Of a DNA stretch of 64,000 nt, positions 56,475-64,000 are shown one piece after another. The notes below the pieces were generated by a model. That model worked only from the letters and a program-made list of their open reading frames with translations, did not search any database and was not told where the DNA came from. Location of the stretch: the NCBI GenBank assembly GCA_009760855.2, contig WPIO01000022.1:427001-491000 (forward strand), read 5' to 3'. The stretch is from Cristatella mucedo. Taxonomy: Eukaryota; Bryozoa; Phylactolaemata; Cristatellidae. The position numbers were made by a program, and so were the translations under genes. Numbering within the stretch: the first letter of the stretch is position 1; every line of letters starts with the position of its first letter.

Positions 56475-57440
56475 ACATACGACATGAATTTGCAAGTGGC
56501 TCCGGTATCAACGAACTTTTTTAAAGTGACAACCAAGCAAATTAAGATTTATATCCAAAGTCACTGCTTTTTCTGTAGTGCATGTAAAGCAAAGGGCAGT
56601 GGTATTAAAATGCAGACATCCACCAGCTTCTGCAGTTGTATACGGTTTGTGCATCGTGTTTTTCATTAAATCATTATTAAATTCCTTAAATTACTATTGC
56701 ATTAAATTATTAAAATCATGGCACATTAAAATGCCAAAGGCTGGGCATTTCCCGGTTGCACGCTTAGTGTCGAAATAATTACATAAGTGTCGGTCTGCTT
56801 CGCAGCCACTTGTGGTGGCTTGCAGGGAGCTGGTATTTTTCGGAGTCAGTTCTAGACGAGCGGCACCCTGCGGCAAACTTAAACTCGTGCGGCTTAACTA
56901 GTGTGCTATGACTTCTTGAGATCGACGTAAACTGAAAGCTTGAGCCAGAGTCAGCTTGCTCTTCGAAATGAGCTGTGCACGTACTTTGTCCGAAAGTATT
57001 TTGACCGAGGAGTTATATGGTCGTGCTGAACTTCGGGCCGAATCTTTGATGAGTAATTGCTCAAGTCGATGAGACTGAGTAGAGCAGTGCACAATGAGTC
57101 AAAACATTCTGACTTGCGTTGGCGGTGGTGGAGGAATAGATTCGTTCGCACGACTCATTTTTGAGAAATGAAATGTTCTGTAAATCTCTGCATCATTTTC
57201 TTTCTACGTCGTCGTCTATCTCCTGGCAAAAGTCTTGTATATTTTGACAGTGTCTCGACCCGTTGTGGTTAGTACTGTGGCCACTTTACCACTTGTGGGT
57301 CCATCCTTAGCAGACCACCACTCAGAAGCAATCGTACGATACTCGAAGCGATCCATCCGATTCGTCCACTCCGACCCAGTAATAGACACTGCAATGAAAA
57401 TGTCCGGGGCAGATGCAGCCATTCGGCTGACATGTTTGTA
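56475..57440 (-). pseudogene. Gypsy gag and protease
   Basis: gag similarity includes WTNRMDRFE and ATVLTTTGRD near 57220-57400, LHHRQRKSECFDSL with SLIDL near 57060-57150, and LTLAQAFSL near 56930 (the usual KLTLEKAxEI position). The zinc-knuckle remnant GKCPAFG lies near 56740. The protease core KKFVDTGATCKFM follows, with DTG at 56501-56509. Confidence 0.8.
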
Positions 57441-57602
57441 GCGATAGATCTTACCCTGGCATCATGTTAGGACAGCACTTGGCATGGAAGCCACAATGAC
57501 GGATCCTTTATTTACAGCAACTCCTCTTGAAGTGAACCGTGACTGCGAATTGCACGATGTGGATTTACTAGTCATTCTTCGATACCTACCACGAACCGTT
57601 CG

Positions 57603-57685
57603 ATTTGCAGAAATGTGAAGTGCCTAGAAAAAGATTGAGTTCTCCGAGGGTGCTATATCAATTGTATTATTATTATTATAAAGGC
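57603..57685 (+). mobile_element. L2-type LINE 3' end (short copy)
   Basis: GAAATGTGAAGTGCCTAG, AAAAAGATTGAGTTCTCCG, AGGGTGCTATATCAATTG and (ATT)n, ending about 220 bp before exon 5. Confidence 0.75.
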
Positions 57686-57908
57686 TTGCATAAGTGCTAG
57701 AGCTGAACTACAAGTACCTCGGCAGAAACATCTGCTGCCAAGATTGCCTTTTTTGCCGAAAAAACACTCATAAGCCTGGATGGTCGCATTTCTTTTTACT
57801 TTCCGTACTAGATGGAGATATTTTCACTTGACGATCAAAATGTCGTTTTAAAAACGACTCTTCTTCGTATACATGTGTAAATATAAGTCACTTGCCAAAC
57901 CGTTGCAG

Positions 57909-57974
57909 GGCTTAATAAAGATCAGAGGTGACAAATGCTGGCGGGATCTAACTTGCATGAACTATCACTACGAG
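57909..57974 (+). CDS. LMF1: LMF1 exon 5 (LIKIRGDxCWRDLTCM block)
   Basis: This exon encodes residues 221-242. The acceptor is CCGTTGCAG at 57908 and the donor is GTAAGC at 57975 (phase 0). The 22 codons read GLIKIRGDKCWRDLTC followed by MNYHYE. This is almost the vertebrate LMF1 sequence at that point and the most diagnostic block of the family. It continues exon 4 in phase 0 without any gap. The next expected exon (TQPxPNP onward) was not found before 64000. Confidence 0.95.
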
Positions 57975-59267
57975 GTAAGCTAGCAATCTTGCTGTTGTAT
58001 GCCACTAATTTATACGCTCAGTAGATGCAGGTGCACTCAAGGCAACAGTTTTTGGTGCCAATAGCATACAAGCCGTGTGTAACATTGGTTTCCGGATCAA
58101 TAGTTGTGCTGTATGCATTCTGATTACAGTACCTCGAAAAAAATTGCTTCGGGTATGTGAAACGTGTGGTAGTCATTAAGTTAAACATTATTGATGTAAA
58201 CTGCAGCATCAAATATAAACAATATTCCGGACATCTATTTAAGAGCACGATTTTTTTAAACGTCCTGGATGGAATTGTATATTAGTTGTTTCAGGTATCC
58301 ACCCATGGGTTGTAGCTTGGGCCCACACGTTACCACATACCCCTTTTGCATTATTGCAATGCGTCTGGATGTATCCGAGAGAGTGGGTGGATTCAAGCAC
58401 TTCCATGGTTATGAAAAGGGTGCTGTGTTCGCCAGCTGAGTACTTTATTTTTCACTGCCATCCGTTTAGAAAATGTGGAGTAAACATGGCCATTGCGATG
58501 ATGGATTGGCTTTCAGAAGCATCGTATGTGAGCCTGCAAACTGCTGTCAGTTTTAGCACGAATGGCTGTTAGTAAAGTGCTGATGCTATTCCTGACGACT
58601 GATTTTGATTAGCCCGTGCTGACACCTTTTGTTAATCTCTGTTATTACCCTACTGCTTTTGTTGTCCCGCATAACTATTGTAGCCAAAATGCCAGCAAGT
58701 GCAGTAGTTCACGTCTCTCTGGAGTGCGAACGACTGCCGTGCCGGGACTGTTGGGACTCAAGTAGAATATAGATGATGCCCTTAGATTCGAAATAACTTC
58801 ACTTAAAACCACCGAATCAATTATACTGTAAGGAAGCATTAGGAACTTGCCCTTGCACTTAGCAGATAATGATGACGTTGTCTTCGTGCAAATGGTGCAG
58901 CATCTCAATGCTCAATTTTAGTAAAGCGGTGACTCCAAATTCTTTTAGAATGCAGTAGCCTATAGGTACGTATTGATGTTCATTTGCTTAACTCTCCTTG
59001 CATTGCAGGTTTTGTGGGCGACTAAAAATGGGATCGTTGTGGAATGATACTTTTCTGTAAGGATATTGGGTATATGTGTACACATAAACCCAGAATCTGC
59101 ATTTTATTGGAATATAAATCAAAAGGTTGCTAGAATAACTCAAGGTTCGACTTTTTTGCAAAGTAATTAGTTATTGACCATTCATAGTGGGGCCTTGTGG
59201 TGCTTCATTGAGTACATTTTCACCAGGGAGAGAAAGAGTGACAGACGGAAATGGCAGATCTTAGTGG

Positions 59268-59374
59268 CAGATCAGAAGAGAGCTTAATCTCTATGTAGAC
59301 ACTTTACATATGCCGCATGGCTAGAGTCCACGATCTTTGTCGTTAAAGATACCCCTGGGCCAAACCAGGACACA
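59268..59374 (-). mobile_element. SINE-B copy, diverged
   Basis: Antisense: AGAGAGCTTAATCTCTATG, TAGACACTTTACATATGCCG, GCTAGAGTCCACGATC and GGGCCAAACCAGGAC. Confidence 0.8.
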
Positions 59375-60460
59375 GGTTCTCTGGCGATAGCTTTTATACA
59401 GGGACGTGGCCAAGGGCTGGCATAAGTGGGGTAGACGAGGGCGACTGGGAACTAGTGTAACCCTACAGTGTATTATTAATTAGTTAGGCTTAATAGTTTT
59501 CAGCTCGTCTTGTACAAAAAGAAAAATTTGAAAAATCGATCGCAGCAGATTTAAATAACGAGCAGCTTCGGCTGCGTGAATTTTTCGTGCTTCTGCTTCT
59601 TCACTTCGGTCAGTTCACCCGATCAGTTTTTGCTGGTTTTGGAACTGCTCTTTCTGCTTCTGAAGTCCTCCGTTCTGGCACTTCTGTGAAACTTTGTTGC
59701 TGGCGAAAGCGCATTTTCCTTTCAGCTTGTTTTCTTTCTGGATCTAGACTACTATTTATTCAAAAATGTATTAGTTGTGAATTTAGTTAACGAAACTGGT
59801 AAATGCAAAGCACAGCAGTGCAAATGTGAAACTCAACTTTAGATAAATCTAACAGCTTTCCGATATGCTAACTCATCTCTTAGCCAAAAGCGTTTGGGCC
59901 ACAACAAAGGGGGGGGGGGTTAGTTCCCCTTGCACCCTCTTTTTTACACTCACCATTGTTGTACCGAAATTCACCAACTATGAATGCATCTCATAGGTCA
60001 CAATGTAAATGTGATGTCAGGGACTGATTAGCAGACTAATTAACAAAACACCTAGCTTAGTATAGGGGTTTCGAAGTTGTATACTCTGCTTGCATGTAGC
60101 CATTGAACAATGAAGTCAATGGTTGCGCTCCTGGCAGTGCTGTCACGTGAGCACGGCCGCTCTCCATATCAGTGTATCTCTCTGTAAGCACACTCTCCCT
60201 ATATGCATACAAATTCCCGCTGAGGTCATGTTCAAAGGGAGGTGCTACAGTTCATTTGTTAATGACACAGTAGCTTCAAACGATTGCAAAACGGTAGCTG
60301 TGCATTTTGATGCACAACGAGAATTTTAGAAATGACAAGTCAGGAATCAAGAGTTCACTTAACTTCTCATAACTTAATTCCTTGTAAATAGAAATAAAGT
60401 TTTTTTCTTGCAAGCTGCAGAGACCGTAAGAGACAGACCGAATAAGACATATGGACAGAG

Positions 60461-60686
<226 letters not shown>

Positions 60687-60743
60687 ACACTATAATCCCA
60701 TAAGCAATATACTTGGCAATAGTTATTTAAAACCTAGAGGAAT

Positions 60744-60930
60744 GGCTCACTAGGTAAGGTGGTTGCTTTTCACGACCTCGGCCCCGAGGTCGTGGGTTCG
60801 AATCCTGTGGTGGGTGATCCTTTATTGCCACTGCAAGCGGTGGTGATAGCCGTAAAGGCTCTTCCGTCGCTATACAAAAAAGAGGCTGTTAAATCAGCTA
60901 GCATTATTTATTTTATTATTATTATTATAG
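60744..60930 (+). mobile_element. SINE-A copy (near-consensus)
   Basis: AATGGCTCACTAGGTAAGG (A-box region), CACGACCTCGGCCCCGAGG, GTCGTGGGTTCGAATCC (perfect B-box), TTATTGCCACTGCAAGCGG, GATAGCCGTAAAGGCTC, GAGGCTGTTAAATCAGC and an ATT-rich tail. This is the best reference for SINE-A here. Confidence 0.95.
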
Positions 60931-61021
60931 TGCATATTCTCTTTAGGCCACGTCTTAGGCTTTTAACTATCTACATTAGCTTTTATTAAAGGGGATAAAT
61001 AAAGTTACTGTGTAGCCTCTG

Positions 61022-61575
61022 GTGCCCTCTCCGGCCACTGACGTGATCCAAGACTCACGGTTTCAGAAGATGAAGATGACCCTGACTCCGAACTCATTCG
61101 ATTTCTCTTGTGGCTCATACGCATGGTTCCACTTACGGCCACGTGTAGCTCAAGCACTCGATCTAGCAGTCGACTACCTGCTCTTCTACGATTTTACTCT
61201 GTCAACTTCCATTGTTCCCAAATTTGGCACATCTCATCGCATGGATATCATTCAGTCTGAAGTTTGTGGCATATCTGTGAATTGGGAGACCTCAAGAGGA
61301 TGCTGTCCATAAGAATATCTCTCCTTGCCCCTTCTGCTCAATCCTCCGAATCCGCCAATCATCCGAAGCGATGCTAGTGGAAGTAAAACCATTTTAGATG
61401 AGTGTGCTCTTCCGACTAAGCACATTGTATGCCGTCGTCCAGATGTTGAATGGTTTGCTGCCGACGTTAAACTAGCTGATAAGCAAAAGCTTGGCAAAGC
61501 AAACAAAAAGTCAAGACTGTCCAGCGACTGGCATTTGATGACTAGTGGAATAATAAGAACAGACATACATGTAGC
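61022..61575 (+). pseudogene. Plus-strand LINE, endonuclease-RT linker part
   Basis: The frame LPTKHIVCRRPDVEWFAADV, then KLADKQKLGKANKK and RLSSDWHL resembles the linker between the endonuclease and RT of L2-type ORF2 (H-x-PL-x-TK ... RP-x-x-PWF ... AKR-x-x-RR-x-E-x-x-W). 61022-61320 probably belongs to the same ORF2 but is too decayed to be sure. Confidence 0.55.
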
Positions 61576-61577
61576 AT

Positions 61578-62150
61578 CCTAAATGAACTAAATTTCTTTC
61601 TGGGCATGGTGCATATGTTGCAAAGGTAGCATGCCATTTGCTTGATGCTGACATGCACATATCTAGCATGCTTAAGTTCAGAAGGACAATTTAGTCGGAC
61701 CCAGCGAATGCTTCGAAGAACAGGCGTGTTTTTAGCTTCATTTAAATGTCGTCAAGTCTCGATATGTCGTGACGTCAGGCGGGAGTGAGTTTTTGGCTTT
61801 GGGACATGCGAACTAAAGGCACGGTCTCCAAAGGCTTTGACGTTCATTCAAGGCACAGCCAAATCAGCTGCAGTTAGAAAACCAGATGGTACCATGCTTA
61901 GCCTGATTGAAAAGTAGTTCGGATATTTGGTCGGCTGATGTAAGAGAATAAAGGGACCCAAACGTGAGTGACAAAACCTTGAAATCGATATGCTACTTGA
62001 TGGAGAGCCAGTGCTGGTCAATGAGAAGTGGTTTAATATGCAATTTAGACTTTTGTGAAAGACATGCCTAGCTGTAAGGTTTTACACCTATGTAAATGTC
62101 TCATTGCATTGGCCGAAAGACCAGCAGGTAGGTGAGTAGGCCCTACCGAT
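61578..62150 (-). mobile_element. L2-type LINE 3' portion, antisense
   Basis: AACTAAATTTCTTTCTGGGC (hairpin remnant), TTGCAAAGGTAGC, GGACCCAGCGAATGCTT, CGTGACGTCAGGCGGGAG, AGGCACGGTCTCCAAAGGC and ACAAAACCTTGAAATCGAT. This order matches 26320-26810. It lies between two parts of the plus-strand LINE. Confidence 0.78.
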
Positions 62151-62339
62151 TCATCCTAGCTAAGACCAAGTCTAGCTTTTATAAAAAAAAATATTGGAAT
62201 GATAGATGCATGATATTAAAATGCTAACCATTTGTTGACCAAAATTTCGACCATTAGCCCACGTTAACTGCTCCCAGATATGTACCTTACCTAGTAATCC
62301 TTGCATTGATCATTACTCCAGCTTCTTTGTCAGCACAAT

Positions 62340-63845
62340 AGATATGGTCAGAAATTATATTCCCAAGGTAACATCCTCACTGGAATCCTCATCCTCAGTT
62401 CTTAGCTTTACCTCAATATCCACTATGAAGGATGCCACTCGTAACCCCATTTCTCAGTTCATCTCCCTGTCGATCAAGAAGACTGCTAGCCTTCTTGTTA
62501 CCCAATGTACTGCCGTCCATCAGAGATGCCTAGATTGATTGCTTCCTTCCATAAAAAACAAGATGTTAATCATGTCCTTAGCATTAGGTCTAGTCCCTGT
62601 ATCCTTCAAAAAAGCTGTTGTTAAGCCGCTGATTAACAAGTTAGCCCTAGACTAGCAGAAACTGAGCAACTGCCACCCACTCTATCTACTGCTGTTCTCA
62701 TCAAAGACACTGATAAGAGAAGTGTCGGACCATCCAAACTCGCATGTCAAAACTTCTGACCCGGCTATTAAGTTCCAGCAGCTTTTAGAGCTAATCACTC
62801 CACAAAGTTAGCTCCATTGTGTTGTGATAGTGTGACGACCTTCTCAGGAATGGTGATTATGGTAGAGTCTCTCTACTAGTTATGCAGAATCTATTAGCAG
62901 CATTTGGTACTAATGGTCAACAGCTCCTTCTTTAGTGCCATTCATATAGGCTGGGCGAAGTAGCTCTGCATTGCAATAGCTTAGCTCCTACTCAGTGGAG
63001 GATTACTGGTTGTAAGTGTCAACTGACAATAGCAATAGTTATATTCATAATAGTGACACGTTTATACAGCACCTTCGGAGAGCTAAATCTCTTTCTAGGC
63101 ACTTTACATATGCTGTCAGGGAAACACATCTACATGTTTAATGATTACATGCAGTGTAAGAACTCATGAGCACACCAAGCAACTTTCACGAACAAATTCT
63201 GTAAGGAACGGTGCATTTTTACGTTCTTTTTGAGTGCTGTCAAGTCAGTGAATCTCGTGACGTCATCGCGTCATGACGTCATCTGTAGGGACTGTAAAAT
63301 ATGGGAGAGCTTTGTCTGCTATTTTTTTGCTATTCACACTCTTCCTTTTGTCGATGTAAATGTCAAAGGCTTTCTACTGGCTTTCATTTTCAAGCAGATG
63401 ACACACAGCTGTACCTGTACCCAGAGCGTCGAAATATTTCAACTCTCTTGCAGCATGCGTTGCTACCATTTGCGTTTTGATTTTATTTTAGCAAACTTTC
63501 TCAAATTGAATGACTATAAAACTTACTTACTTACTAGTTCTGAGCAAACCCGGTGCCGCTAAAATATTTAAAACCTTACCCTCAATATGGGCTTGGCCAG
63601 CAAATCTCCTGTAGCATCTCCACGCAATCCAGGTGTCCTGTTCCAAAGTCTTACTTCGTTAGATGATGCCACTTCAACTCCACGGCTAAGTTAGCCTACT
63701 TTCTTTGAATAGCATAGCAAGGATTTGGGCTTGCTTTGATAAGTATGCTACAGCCAAGCTGGCCTATTCATTAGTGACATTTCGTCTAGGCTTCTGTTGC
63801 TCACTACTCGAAAGTGTTCCTGCATGTGCTGTAAGATGCTATTCA
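62340..63845 (+). pseudogene. Plus-strand LINE reverse transcriptase relic
   Basis: Fragments in ORF2 order: LGLVPVSFKKAVVKPLI (62590-62640), LSN-HPL with FSSKTLIREV, RANHST-like LELITPQS, GRVSLL, then, after an antisense LINE insertion (63040-63335), TLPFVDV, HFQADDTQLYLYPE (catalytic Y-ADD changed to QADD, about 63389-63420), ANFLKLNDYKT, NPGVLFQSLTSLDD and finally RLGFCCSLLESVPACA near 63780-63830. It runs to the edge of recognisable sequence and is full of stops and frameshifts. Confidence 0.78.
63040..63335 (-). mobile_element. L2-type LINE 3' end inserted in the plus-strand LINE
   Basis: TTTATACAGCACCTTCGGAG, AGCTAAATCTCTTTCTAGGC, ATATGCTGTCAGGGAAAC and the body to TGAATCTCGTGACGTCA. 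It replaces the RT segment around GVPQGSVLGP of the host element. Confidence 0.75.
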
Positions 63846-64000
63846 TGACATCAAAAGTTCTAGAGCTTTATTTTCTGAAATAATGGACATATATAGCAAA
63901 AACTATCCACATTAAATTATAAATAATTCTAGCATCAGCTTATACAATCGGAACTGAACTCACATTTCAAATTTCACTCTGATGCATTAAGTATTGGCCG

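Larger units (their letters stand above)
54285..57440 (-). mobile_element. Ty3/gypsy LTR retrotransposon relic (Mag-like)
   Basis: Minus-strand similarity follows the gag-pol order: gag (57440 to about 56900), zinc knuckle (about 56700-56790), aspartic protease VDTGAT (56495-56512), the protease-RT linker (about 56190-56300), RT (about 56000-55363), RNase H (about 55150-54780), and the VADAL linker before integrase (54620-54290). Stops and frameshifts are scattered throughout. A SINE-B (54628-54762) and a MITE (56301-56474) are inserted. No integrase or LTRs were found. Described as a broken element only. Confidence 0.85.

Noticed and set aside
60744-60800. tRNA gene
   Set aside because: A- and B-boxes are present but there is no closed acceptor stem, and the same sequence recurs with SINE bodies. 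All tRNA-like hits in the window are SINE heads.
61022-61312. SYAWFHLRP as a possible next LMF1 exon (WWFHRFE block)
   Set aside because: Only Trp-Phe-His matches, no acceptor or phase fits, and the region looks like LINE ORF2.

Overview
The window looks like nuclear DNA of an animal. It has one protein gene split by very long introns, many microsatellites, tRNA-derived SINEs, L2/CR1-type LINEs and decayed Tc1, pogo/Tigger and Ty3/gypsy elements. I cannot name the species. No operons, Shine-Dalgarno sites, CRISPR arrays or intact structural RNA genes were seen.

The one cellular gene I can support is an LMF1-type lipase maturation factor on the plus strand. It was pieced together by eye from five exons: 8718-8898, 23457-23769, 41008-41018, 50200-50354 and 57909-57974. 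All junctions have GT-AG ends and the phases fit, giving the first 242 codons. The third exon is an 11-nt microexon. It was first predicted from the phase mismatch between the exons on either side, then found in the intron with consensus splice sites and the expected residues. The rest of the gene (the last half or more of the protein) lies beyond position 64000. The first exon sits in a CpG-rich stretch (about 8380-9420), which probably holds the promoter.

Layout: 1-8240 is upstream DNA with decayed repeats, a purine tract, an 8-bp minisatellite and a long GA microsatellite. Intron 1 (8899-23456) holds a perfect 32-bp palindrome, several LINE copies, a perfect hairpin at 20493-20552 and a 9-bp minisatellite ending about 85 bp before exon 2. 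Intron 2 (23770-41007) holds the best preserved L2 copy (26266-27765, with 7-bp target duplications), a LINE inserted inside a SINE, and a Tc1 transposase relic. Intron 3 (41019-50199) holds SINEs, an apparently twin-primed LINE, a LINE body and a long CTGT/CTCT microsatellite. Intron 4 (50355-57908) holds a Tigger-like transposon with a SINE inside it and a gypsy element (gag, zinc knuckle, protease, RT, RNase H) interrupted by a SINE and a small Tigger-related MITE. Intron 5 (57975 to the end) holds a plus-strand LINE broken by two antisense LINE 3' ends.

How the repeats interact: the LINE family ends in a short hairpin followed by (ATT)n. One of the two SINE families (here SINE-B) carries nearly the same end. 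That suggests the SINE is copied by the LINE's reverse transcriptase. The other family (SINE-A) has an unrelated tail. All family assignments rest on motif recognition from memory and on copy-to-copy comparison within the window, not on database searches.
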